Assembly (NCBI GenBank): GCA_902494555.1
Contig: CABUTR010000011.1
Coordinates: 1-52,137 of the forward strand
Origin: an uncultured Collinsella sp.
GTDB taxonomy: Bacteria; Actinomycetota; Coriobacteriia; Coriobacteriales; Coriobacteriaceae
Reading direction: 5' to 3'
Length of the DNA: 52,137 nt
A program made the position numbers and the translations under genes. The notes beneath the pieces are model-generated. The model worked only from the letters and a program-made list of their open reading frames with translations. It did no database searches and was not told the origin of the DNA. Numbering within the stretch: the first letter of the stretch is position 1; each line of letters starts with the position of its first letter. Below, one piece after another: positions 25,710 to 33,002 of the stretch.

Positions 25710-27031
25710 TCGACACCGAGCACGTTAAATGCGATACCTGTACCGCACCGGAGCCTATGGAGCTCGACGCCAGCGATGAGGCCTCGCGCGGCTGGCCTAC
25801 CGTCGACATCGAGACCAACCCCTACAAGGCGCAGTTCCCGCTGTTCCAGCAACACCCCGAGATTGCCTTCCTCGACAGCGCTGCCACCGCGCAGCGCCCC
25901 GCCTGCGTGCTCGACGCCGAGCGCGACTTCTACCAGCGCATGAACGCAAACCCCCTGCGCGGCCTGTACTCGCTGTCCGTCGAGGCCACCGAGGCCATCG
26001 CGAAGGTGCGTCAGCAAATCGCCGACGTCATCGGCGCCCCCCAGGCCAACGAGATCGTCTTCACCCGCAACACGAGCGAGTCGCTCAACCTGGTCGCCAA
26101 GAGCTTTGCACCCACGGTGCTCGAGCCCGGTGACGAGGTCGTCATCACCATCATGGAGCACCACTCCAACCTAATCCCGTGGCAGCAGGTCTGCCGCGAG
26201 ACCGGCGCCAAGCTCGTCTACCTCTACCCCACCAAGACCGGCCAGCTCACCACCGAGGAAGTGCTTGCCAAGGTTGGCCCCAAGACCAAGATTCTGGCCG
26301 TGGGTCAGGTTTCTAACGTGCTGGGCGTCGAGAACCCGGTCAAGAACCTCGGCAAGCTCGTGCACAAGTACGGCGGCTATCTGGTCGTCGACGGCGCACA
26401 GTCGCTGCCGCACATGCCGGTCAACGTGGCCGATCTGGGCGCCGACTTCTTTGCCTTTAGCGCGCACAAGGCCATGGGCCCCATGGGCATCGGCGTGCTG
26501 TGGGGCAAGATGGACCTGCTCAACGCCATGCCGCCCATGCTCACCGGCGGCGAGATGATCGATTCGGTCACCGAGCAGGACGCCGTCTGGGCGCCCGTCC
26601 CCGAGAAATTCGAAGCCGGCACGCAGGACGCCGCCGGCATCTTCGCCACGGGCGCCGCCCTTGATTACCTGGTCAACACGGTGGGCTACGAGAACATCCA
26701 GGCCCGCGAGCAGGCACTCGTCCACTATCTGATGGGCGAACTCCTGCAGCTCGACTTTGTCCAGATCATCGGCTCCATCTATTGGGACAACCACCACGGC
26801 GTTGTGAGCTTTAACGTCAAGGGCATCCATCCGCACGACGTCGCGAGCATCATGGACATGGACGGCGTCTGCATCCGCGCCGGCCACCACTGCGCGCAGC
26901 CGCTGCTCACCTGGCTGGGCGTCGAGAACCTTGCCTGCTGCCGCGCCAGCGTGGCCTTCTACAACGACAAGGCCGACATCGACAAGTTCATCGCCGGTCT
27001 GCATCACGTTTGGAGCACGTTCAATGGGTAA
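25706..27031 (+). CDS. sufS: SufS, group II cysteine desulfurase
   Basis: Predicted 441 aa. The PLP lysine is in FSAHKAMGPMGIGVLWGK; the catalytic cysteine is in RAGHHCAQPLL. AFLDSAATAQRP, NTSESLNLVAKSF, MEHHSNLIPWQ and VDGAQSLPHMP confirm the aminotransferase-V fold. It takes sulfur from cysteine as a persulfide and passes it to SufU. The protein starts ~35 residues earlier than typical SufS, with KCDTCTAPEP; the ATGA overlap with sufD supports this start, while ATG 25757 would give a near-normal length. Its 3' end overlaps sufU by eight bases. Confidence 0.96.
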   Translation: MIDTEHVKCDTCTAPEPMELDASDEASRGWPTVDIETNPYKAQFPLFQQHPEIAFLDSAATAQRPACVLDAERDFYQRMNANPLRGLYSLSVEATEAIAKVRQQIADVIGAPQANEIVFTRNTSESLNLVAKSFAPTVLEPGDEVVITIMEHHSNLIPWQQVCRETGAKLVYLYPTKTGQLTTEEVLAKVGPKTKILAVGQVSNVLGVENPVKNLGKLVHKYGGYLVVDGAQSLPHMPVNVADLGADFFAFSAHKAMGPMGIGVLWGKMDLLNAMPPMLTGGEMIDSVTEQDAVWAPVPEKFEAGTQDAAGIFATGAALDYLVNTVGYENIQAREQALVHYLMGELLQLDFVQIIGSIYWDNHHGVVSFNVKGIHPHDVASIMDMDGVCIRAGHHCAQPLLTWLGVENLACCRASVAFYNDKADIDKFIAGLHHVWSTFNG

Positions 27032-27446
27032 TCTATACACCTCCACCACGTTTATGGAGCACAACTCGCACCCCGACTATAAGTACGAGATGGATGCCCC
27101 CACGCACGAGCACGACGGCATCAACCCCAGCTGTGGCGACGAGCTCACCTTGCAGCTGCGTGTCGAGAACGATGTAATCGAGGAAGCCTCGTTTACCGGG
27201 CACGGCTGCGCCATAAGCCAGGCCAGCGCCGACATCATGGCCGACCTCATCACCGGCGAGACCGTCGAGGAGGCACGTCGCTTGGCGGGACTCTTCCTCG
27301 CTATGATCCGCGGCGAGAAGCTCTCCGAGGAGGACCTGGAAGACCTGGACGAAGCCGCCCAGCTCCAGGACATCTCGCACATGCCCGCCCGCGTCAAATG
27401 CGCCGAACTTGCCTGGCGCACCCTCGACGGCATGCTCACGGGATAA
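27024..27446 (+). CDS. sufU: SufU, zinc-dependent sulfur acceptor of SufS
   Basis: Predicted 140 aa from ATG 27024, inside the end of sufS. The zinc ligands of SufU are all present: INPSCGDEL (Cys and Asp), GHGCAISQAS (Cys) and VKCAELAW (Cys). The insertion between the second and third cysteine distinguishes SufU from IscU. SufU exchanges zinc ligands with SufS to take the persulfide and hand it to SufB. It closes the operon; there is no sufE, sufA or sufT in the window, as is usual for sufCBDSU organisms. Confidence 0.96.
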   Translation: MGNLYTSTTFMEHNSHPDYKYEMDAPTHEHDGINPSCGDELTLQLRVENDVIEEASFTGHGCAISQASADIMADLITGETVEEARRLAGLFLAMIRGEKLSEEDLEDLDEAAQLQDISHMPARVKCAELAWRTLDGMLTG

Positions 27447-27460
27447 AATAATCAGTAGTA

Positions 27461-27478
27461 TTTGTCCCAAATCTTAAG
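27461..27478. promoter_or_regulatory. Distal 18-bp copy of the suf operator region
   Basis: TTTGTCCCAAATCTTAAG here is identical to 22031-22048 in the operator array. It lies 14 bases after the sufU stop, before the terminator. Only one half-site is present. Its role is unknown. Confidence 0.65.
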
Positions 27479-27486
27479 AATTTTGT

Positions 27487-27525
27487 TGGCCGAATCGCTT
27501 GACAAGGGTGGTTCGGCCATTTTCT
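27487..27525 (+). terminator. Terminator of the suf operon
   Basis: TGGCCGAA (27487-27494) pairs with TTCGGCCA (27512-27519), followed by TTTTCT. It overlaps the convergent RAYT gene's stop. Confidence 0.8.
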
Positions 27526-28324
27526 ATTCCGAGCCCTCAGCCTGAGCCTTCACCCGCGCATAAGCGCGCACGATACGAGAGACGGTACTCTTGCTGATTC
27601 CCGTATACCGTTCGATCTCGCGCACCGTGTAGCCGCCATCGTGCAGGGCGAAAACGATTCCGTCTCGCCGCGAGGGTGCTACGGTCTTGAGTTCGTTGAG
27701 CGGCACACCCAGGCGCTTCGCCATCTTGTCGGCAAACGCACGCCGCTCCCATTCCGTCTCTTCCATGTCGTGAATCACCGGATCTGAACCATCGGGTGTC
27801 TTAAGTGAGTAGTCGATAAAGCCCTCTGCCGATCCAAAAAGTTCGAGCACCGTAGACGGATCCGAAAAATTCTTCTTCGCAACGCCGTCATACATCCGCA
27901 GATACTCGGCAAAGCTGCTCCAGGGATAACGCTCGATCAGGGCGATACCCACCTCCTGCGGATTAGCGTGAACATAGCGAATGGCGGCCATTAGATAACG
28001 GTCGGTATCGAGCGAGCGCCGGTCAAAACGGCTCTGGAACAGATGGCCCGTGCGCCCCGTGCGTTTATTGAACCGCCGCGCGTACGTTAAAAGCAGCCGG
28101 TGCATCGCCGCGCTCATCGCGTCCTCGTAATCTGCAAGCACCAAATGCACGTGATTGCCCATAAGGCACCAGGCGATAACCGTCACGCCCGCCTCGCGGC
28201 AGTAATCGCGCATCAGCTCCAAAAACTCCCACCGGTCTTCATCGCCCTCAAAGATGAGCTGCTTGCCCGTACCGCGGGCACAGACATGGTAAAAGCCGGT
28301 AACCGTTCTCCAAACGCGCTGCAT
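27524..28324 (-). CDS. REP-associated tyrosine transposase (RAYT, Y1_Tnp family), first copy
   Basis: Predicted 266 aa from ATG 28324 with GGGAG upstream; the frame is open to 28537 but lacks a ribosome site there. FYHVCARGTGKQLIF, the metal-binding HxH in WCLMGNHVHLVL and the catalytic Tyr region LLTYARRFNKRTG match IS200/IS605-like RAYTs. AIRYVHANPQEVG and YPWSSFAEYL follow. The last ~70 residues form a helix-turn-helix (YTVREIERYTGISKSTVSRI). RAYTs are single-copy, domesticated enzymes linked to REP palindromes. No obvious REP copy flanks it here. It differs greatly from the RAYT at 43883-44641. Confidence 0.9.
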   Translation of the reverse strand: MQRVWRTVTGFYHVCARGTGKQLIFEGDEDRWEFLELMRDYCREAGVTVIAWCLMGNHVHLVLADYEDAMSAAMHRLLLTYARRFNKRTGRTGHLFQSRFDRRSLDTDRYLMAAIRYVHANPQEVGIALIERYPWSSFAEYLRMYDGVAKKNFSDPSTVLELFGSAEGFIDYSLKTPDGSDPVIHDMEETEWERRAFADKMAKRLGVPLNELKTVAPSRRDGIVFALHDGGYTVREIERYTGISKSTVSRIVRAYARVKAQAEGSE

Positions 28325-28727
28325 GGCGCTCCCTTCGCCGGGATCTGCTTGCCATCCAATACAGCACGATTGAAGCGTGCCATCAAAACATTCACGCAAA
28401 ACAATACACTCGCGCGGCAAAAGGCAGCAAACAGGCGGCGAACGGCACCGTTGCAACAGGTCAACCCCTGCAACGCTTACAAGAGCTGACCAAAAGCTTG
28501 CCAAAGACGGACCCCCTCTATGGAAGTTCGCGACCACAGAACATAGAGTTAAACCGTTTCAATTAAAACTTCCGGACTTCTCGCTACGAAAACTGAGCCG
28601 TTCGCCGAATATTCCGTGCATTTCGCGGTATTATAGGGGCTGCATGTCATGTCCCTTTCGAAGGGTCGCCCGGCAATCGCCAGCCACGACCCCCAGACGG
28701 GACGCCAACACGATAGAGAGGAGAGGC
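28325..28727. other. Intergenic region upstream of the NifU-like gene
   Basis: About 400 bases hold no gene I can support. A small hairpin, GTTGCA/TGCAAC, lies near 28450-28475. TATTAT at 28629-28634 is a possible -10 box for the following gene pair, without a clear -35. A long leader of ~90 bases would then remain. Confidence 0.4.
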
Positions 28728-29462
28728 ATGCAGTACTCACAGGAAGTGGAGAACATGTGCCCCGTTGCCAAGGGTGCATACCACGGCCCCGCACCCATCC
28801 CCGAGGAGGGCAAGTGGGTCCAGGCTAAGGAGATTTCCGACATCTCCGGTCTTACGCACGGTGTGGGTTGGTGCGCACCTCAGCAGGGCGCCTGCAAGCT
28901 CACGCTGAACGTCAAGGACGGCATCATCGAGGAGGCCCTCGTTGAGACCATCGGCTGCTCGGGCATGACCCACTCTGCCGCCATGGCTTCCGAGATCCTT
29001 CCCGGTAAGACCATCCTCGAGGCCCTCAACACCGACCTCGTCTGCGACGCCATCAACGTTGCTATGCGCGAGATTTTCCTGCAGATCGTTTACGGCCGCA
29101 GCCAGACCGCGTTCTCCGAGGGCGGCCTGCCCGTGGGCGCCTCCCTCGACGACCTCGGCAAGGGCCTTCGCTCTCAGGTCGGCACCATGTTCGGCACCAA
29201 GGCCAAGGGCGCTCGTTACCTCGAGCTCGCTCAGGGCTACGTCACCCGCATGGCTCTCAACGACAAGAACGAGATCATCGCATTCGAGTTCCTGAACCTC
29301 GGCAAGTTCACCGACGCCGTCAAGGCCGGCAAGACCCCCGAGGAGGCCATCGCTGGCGCTATGGGCCACTATGGTCAGTGGGAGAACGCTGCCAAGTACA
29401 TCGACCCGCGCACCGACGAGGAGACTCACTCCGTCGCCAGCGTGTTCCCGGTTCACGAGTAG
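28728..29462 (+). CDS. NifU-like Fe-S scaffold-type protein paired with GGGtGRT protein
   Basis: Predicted 244 aa from ATG 28728 (AGAGGAGAGGC upstream). GWCAPQQGACKLTL, VETIGCSGMTHSAAMASEIL and PGKTILEALNTDLVCDAI echo the three-cysteine NifU/IscU N-terminal fold, but the first ligand motif is altered and no Asp follows it. The C-terminal ~110 residues (KGARYLELAQGYVTRMAL, ITGAMGHYG-like end) are not part of NifU. Codons are strongly biased to the preferred set, which suggests high expression. In many anaerobes this gene lies beside a GGGtGRT gene, as here, 18 bases upstream. Neither function is known; a role in cluster or metal handling is inferred. Confidence 0.85.
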   Translation: MQYSQEVENMCPVAKGAYHGPAPIPEEGKWVQAKEISDISGLTHGVGWCAPQQGACKLTLNVKDGIIEEALVETIGCSGMTHSAAMASEILPGKTILEALNTDLVCDAINVAMREIFLQIVYGRSQTAFSEGGLPVGASLDDLGKGLRSQVGTMFGTKAKGARYLELAQGYVTRMALNDKNEIIAFEFLNLGKFTDAVKAGKTPEEAIAGAMGHYGQWENAAKYIDPRTDEETHSVASVFPVHE

Positions 29463-29480
29463 AAAGGGAGGGAAATAACT

Positions 29481-30485
29481 ATGACTGTTACGTTCGAAGG
29501 TTACGAGCGCCGCGCTGACAAGATCAACAAGTGCCTCGCCGACAACGGCATCGCCTCCCTCGAGGAAGCTCTGCAGATCTGCACCGACAAGGGCTTCAAC
29601 CCGCGTGAGATCGTCAACAACACCCAGTCCATCGCCTTCCAGAACGCCGAGTGGGCCTACACCCTCGGCTGCGCTCTCGCTGTCAAGCGTGGCGCCAAGT
29701 CCGCTTCTGAGGCTGCCGCCATCATCGGCGAGGGCATCCAGGCCTTCACCGTTCCCGGCTCCGTCGCCGAGGACCGCAAGGTCGGTCTGGGCCACGGCAA
29801 CCTGGGCGCTATGCTGCTCTCCGACGACACCGAGTGCTTCGCCTTCCTGGCTGGCCACGAGTCCTTCGCTGCCGCTGAGGGTGCTATCGGCCTGGCTCTG
29901 AACGCCAACAAGGCTCGCAAGAAGCCGCTGCGCGTCATCCTTAACGGTCTGGGCAAGGACGCTGCTCAGATCATCGCCCGCATCAACGGCTTCACCTATG
30001 TGAAGACCCAGTTCGACTACTTCACGAGCGAGCTCAAGGTCGTCGAGACCATCCCCTACTCCGATGGTCCCCGCGCCGCCGTCAACTGCTACGGTGCCGA
30101 CGACGTCCGCGAGGGCGTTGCCATCATGTGGCACGAGAACGTCGACATCTCAATCACCGGTAACTCCACCAACCCCACGCGCTTCCAGCACCCCGTCGCT
30201 GGCACCTACAAGAAGGAGCGCCTCGAGGCTGGCAAGAAGTACTTCTCCGTCGCTTCTGGTGGCGGCACTGGCCGTACCCTGCACCCGGACAACATGGGCG
30301 CCGGCCCTGCCTCTTACGGCATGACCGACACCATGGGCCGCATGCACTCCGACGCCCAGTTCGCCGGTTCTTCCTCCGTGCCTGCGCATGTTGACATGAT
30401 GGGTCTCATCGGCATGGGCAACAACCCCATGGTCGGTGCCACCGTCGCCTGCGCTGTCGCCGTCGAGGAGGCCCTCAAGGCCTAA
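29481..30485 (+). CDS. GGGtGRT-family protein of unknown function
   Basis: Predicted 334 aa; GGGAGGG lies eight bases before ATG 29481. The family signature GGGTGRT is at residues 260-266, in FSVASGGGTGRTLHPDNMG. Other visible features are GHGNLGAMLLSDDTECFAF, AGHESFAAAEGAIGLA, FTYVKTQFDYFTSEL and a Gly/Met-rich end (MMGLIGMGNNPMVGAT). There is no signal peptide or membrane segment, so it is cytosolic. It is in an operon with the NifU-like gene and shares its strongly biased codons. The family is conserved in anaerobes but uncharacterised as far as I know; the Gly-rich motif suggests phosphate or nucleotide binding, which is inference. Confidence 0.9.
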   Translation: MTVTFEGYERRADKINKCLADNGIASLEEALQICTDKGFNPREIVNNTQSIAFQNAEWAYTLGCALAVKRGAKSASEAAAIIGEGIQAFTVPGSVAEDRKVGLGHGNLGAMLLSDDTECFAFLAGHESFAAAEGAIGLALNANKARKKPLRVILNGLGKDAAQIIARINGFTYVKTQFDYFTSELKVVETIPYSDGPRAAVNCYGADDVREGVAIMWHENVDISITGNSTNPTRFQHPVAGTYKKERLEAGKKYFSVASGGGTGRTLHPDNMGAGPASYGMTDTMGRMHSDAQFAGSSSVPAHVDMMGLIGMGNNPMVGATVACAVAVEEALKA

Positions 30486-30520
30486 TCGCGCCCGCACGAT
30501 GCTCATATAGTTGAGCTTTG

Positions 30521-30554
30521 GAGCCGCTACCTTTCGAGGTAGCGGCTCTTTTTG
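30521..30554 (+). terminator. Terminator of the NifU-like/GGGtGRT operon
   Basis: A perfect 12-bp stem GAGCCGCTACCT/AGGTAGCGGCTC with a TTCG loop is followed by six bases of T-run. It is one of the strongest terminators in the window, which fits a highly expressed operon. Confidence 0.95.
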
Positions 30555-30741
30555 TTTGCGCTGTCGCAGGGTAGCTAATGCCAATATATCAGTTGGGGCG
30601 AAATACGAGATGTGATGAGATGGAACGTCAGAACGCCCATGACGCCCACCTGCCATATTTACCCTTTACCGATTTGCCGAGTCTTTGCGGCCCCATTGCC
30701 GATCACCCGTGCGACAATGCGCCGGACGAGAAAGGAATCCG

Positions 30742-32268
30742 ATGGAATCGACTGATGTACTGGTAATTGGATCTGGCATTGCGGGCCTTTGCGCCGCCAT
30801 CGAAGCGGCACGCACGGGTGCAACCGTCACCGTGGCAAGCGCCGGCAAGACTATGAGTGGATCGAGCTTCTTCCCCGGAACCTGGGGCCTGGGGCTTATC
30901 GGACCCGTTAACGAAGACGACGAACAAGACCTCATCGACACCATCCAGACCGTCGGCGGCGGCGTCGCCGACCCCGAACTCGTCCAGACGTTCGTCCACG
31001 GCATTCCCCAAGCGATTGACTGGCTCGAGCAAGACCTGGGCGTTGAACTCCAGCGTCCGCAAAGCGCTGAGAGCGCTCAGCAAAAGCAGTTTATCCCCTG
31101 CTTTGACCACAAAACGCGCATGTGGCGCGGCCTCACCCGCAAGCCCCTTGAGGACGCTCTAACGACCCAGATCGAGTCGCTCGGCATTCGCCTTCTCCCC
31201 CGCCATGAGCTTATCGACCTTGTTGAGGACACGAACGGCAGAATAACCGGAACCGTGCTCTACGACCTCACCGAAAATCGAATCGTGCCCTTTGCTGCCA
31301 AGGCCACGATCATCGCAGCCGGTGGCACAGGCGGCCTGTTCGAGCGCAGCCTTACGTCGGCTGATGTGCTCAGCTCCTCGCAGGCCATCGCGCTGGCGCA
31401 CGGCGCAACACTTACTAATATAGAGTTCATGCAGATGATGCCCGGCTTCATCGAGCCCAAGCGCAACCTAGTCTTCAACGAGAAAACCTGGCGCTACGTA
31501 CATGTAGACCAGCCGGTAGATATTGCCGACGACAAGCTGGACGACCTGCTCGAGCAGCGCTCTGGATATGGTCCCTTCACGTCATGCTTGGCCTCCCGCG
31601 CTATCGATCTCGTCATCGATCAGGCAGGTGTCGAAGGCCTGGCACTCCACTACGACTTCCCCCGCGAGGATGTCCCAGAGTTTGTGCAGACCTTTGCCAC
31701 CTGGCTGCAAGACGAGCACGGCATCGCCCCGACTGACGAGATGCGCGTTGCGATGTATGCCCACGCCGCTAATGGCGGCATCAAGATCGATAAGACCGCG
31801 CACACGGGCGTTGAGGGCCTCTACGCTTGCGGCGAGGCGACAGGCGGTATGCACGGCGCCGACCGCATCGGCGGCCTGTCAAGCGCCAACGGCATCGTGT
31901 TTGGGCGCATCGCGGGCGCATCGGCAGCCCTTGCAGCGCAGAAAGAGCCTGAGGCGGCCCTGAAGGCGGATATCGACCTCCCCCACTACGGCATTGCCAC
32001 AACAGATGCCGAACGCCTGACACACGGCCTTAAGCACACGATGAGCACCTATTGCATGATCAACAGGACCGGAACAGGCCTATCCGAGGCCCTGCTACAG
32101 CTTGAAAGCCTGCAAGACAAGGCCATGGCGCTGAGCAAGCCGCATGCCGAAGACAGCGAGATCGCAGCCCTCGCCCGCCTACGGTCGCAGATTCAGCTGT
32201 CGATGGAGATGGTCAAAGCCATGCGTAAGCGAACCGAAAGTCTCGGATCGCACTATCGAGCAGACTAA
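30742..32268 (+). CDS. FAD-dependent oxidoreductase of the fumarate reductase / L-aspartate oxidase family
   Basis: Predicted 508 aa from ATG 30742 with AAAGGAA upstream. The N-terminal FAD motif is VLVIGSGIAGLCAAIEAA; IIAAGGTGGLFERS, MRVAMYAHAANGGIKID and GLYACGEATGGMHGADRIGG follow in family order. Such enzymes include succinate/fumarate flavoproteins, NadB and glycerol-3-phosphate dehydrogenase GlpB. No signal peptide, heme or flavin-transfer motif is present and no nadA/nadC or iron-sulfur subunit lies nearby, so a soluble NadB-like or stand-alone reductase is possible. Substrate is unresolved. Expression is probably from its own promoter after the preceding terminator. Confidence 0.82.
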   Translation: MESTDVLVIGSGIAGLCAAIEAARTGATVTVASAGKTMSGSSFFPGTWGLGLIGPVNEDDEQDLIDTIQTVGGGVADPELVQTFVHGIPQAIDWLEQDLGVELQRPQSAESAQQKQFIPCFDHKTRMWRGLTRKPLEDALTTQIESLGIRLLPRHELIDLVEDTNGRITGTVLYDLTENRIVPFAAKATIIAAGGTGGLFERSLTSADVLSSSQAIALAHGATLTNIEFMQMMPGFIEPKRNLVFNEKTWRYVHVDQPVDIADDKLDDLLEQRSGYGPFTSCLASRAIDLVIDQAGVEGLALHYDFPREDVPEFVQTFATWLQDEHGIAPTDEMRVAMYAHAANGGIKIDKTAHTGVEGLYACGEATGGMHGADRIGGLSSANGIVFGRIAGASAALAAQKEPEAALKADIDLPHYGIATTDAERLTHGLKHTMSTYCMINRTGTGLSEALLQLESLQDKAMALSKPHAEDSEIAALARLRSQIQLSMEMVKAMRKRTESLGSHYRAD

Positions 32269-32393
32269 ATCGATTCTCACTTTGAGTTTGATCACAACTT
32301 CTCAACATGCATCGAGCCCCGTGAGCATAATTCTCATAAGGAGAGCACGTTTATGGGGCTTTAGCCGTGTTTCCCTAAGGGAATCACGGTGCA

Positions 32394-32503
32394 GTTTCCC
32401 CAACTTCGCGCCCCGACGGGTTCGACCCCATGCGAGGTCAACAAAAAAAGCGACCAGCCGAAGCCAGTCGCTTTACAATGCTTTGGTGGGCCGTCAGGGG
32501 GTC
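32394..32503 (-). pseudogene. Truncated copy of the tRNA-Lys 3' end with terminator
   Basis: About 110 bp here recur at 32572-32681, offset by 178 bp. Bases 32480-32503 match the 3' end of tRNA-Lys exactly (CCA, acceptor strand and part of the T arm), then diverge. The unit also includes a complete terminator. It has no D arm or anticodon arm, so it is a gene relic, not a tRNA. Bases 32504-32571 between the units hold small GC-rich palindromes only. Confidence 0.8.
32443..32473 (-). terminator. Terminator of the tRNA-Lys relic unit
   Basis: On the minus strand an 11-bp stem (AAGCGACTGGC/GCTGGTCGCTT, two G-T pairs) has a TTCG loop and is followed by seven T. Confidence 0.85.
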
Positions 32504-32620
32504 AGCCTGCTGCGCAGGCGGCCGCTGCGGCGCCAAGGCGCCTTGCGCGCTGCGCTGGTAAATGCTTACGCATTTCCTCAGCTCCGCGCCCTTTCGGGTT
32601 CGACCCCATGCGAGGTCAAC

Positions 32621-32651
32621 AAAAAAGACGGCCAACCGAAGTTAACCGTCT
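32621..32651 (-). terminator. Terminator of the tRNA-His/tRNA-Lys transcript
   Basis: On the minus strand GACGGTTAAC and GTTGGCCGTC form a 10-bp stem with two G-T pairs and a TTCG loop, followed by six T. It lies about 12 bases past the tRNA-Lys CCA end. Confidence 0.9.
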
Positions 32652-32664
32652 TAACTTGCTTTGG

Positions 32665-32737
32665 TGGGCCGTCAGGGGGTCGAACCCTGGACCTTGGGAT
32701 TAAGAGTCCCCTGCTCTACCAACTGAGCTAACGACCC
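32665..32737 (-). tRNA. tRNA-Lys (anticodon CTT)
   Basis: The 73-nt cloverleaf begins GGGTCGTTAGCTCAG; the acceptor stem is complete with one G-T pair. The anticodon loop is CTCTTAA, giving CTT for lysine codon AAG. The T arm is GGGTTCGACCCC-like. The genomic 3' CCA is present (32662-32664). It is co-transcribed behind tRNA-His, with 25 bases between the mature ends. Confidence 0.96.
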
Positions 32738-32762
32738 GATATCAACACGAAGCAAGAACTGG

Positions 32763-32837
32763 GGTGGGTAAAGGGACTCGAACCCTCGACCTACGGGACC
32801 ACAACCCGTCGCTCTAGCCAACTGAGCTACACCCACC
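32763..32837 (-). tRNA. tRNA-His (anticodon GTG)
   Basis: The gene starts with the extra G-1 typical of tRNA-His, paired with C73, followed by GTGGGTGTAGCTCAG. The anticodon loop TTGTGGT carries GTG. The 3' CCA is encoded (32760-32762). It is the first tRNA of the His-Lys pair. Confidence 0.96.
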
Positions 32838-33002
32838 GTGTCCTGTGCGCTTCGCGCTCGACTATTATTGCAAGGAACGCCACGCGATGCAAGCCCCAAT
32901 TTTCAAGAATTTTGAAAAGAGTTTTTCGGATGCATTTCGAGCAAATCCCACCGGTTTCATAGGAGTAAACTTGCCCCACTGCAAATGCTCGAAAGGACCG
33001 GC

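Noticed and set aside
27524..28324. Complete IS200/IS605 element at the first RAYT
   Set aside because: No TnpB gene and no subterminal hairpins at gene ends; the protein has the features of RAYTs instead.
28737..30134. 465-codon open frame opposite the NifU-like/GGGtGRT genes
   Set aside because: Strong codon bias and ribosome sites support the plus-strand genes; the frame crosses both of them.
32144..32899. Open frames across tRNA-Lys, tRNA-His and the flavoprotein gene end
   Set aside because: Frames reading tRNA genes as protein are a common artefact; both tRNAs fold correctly.
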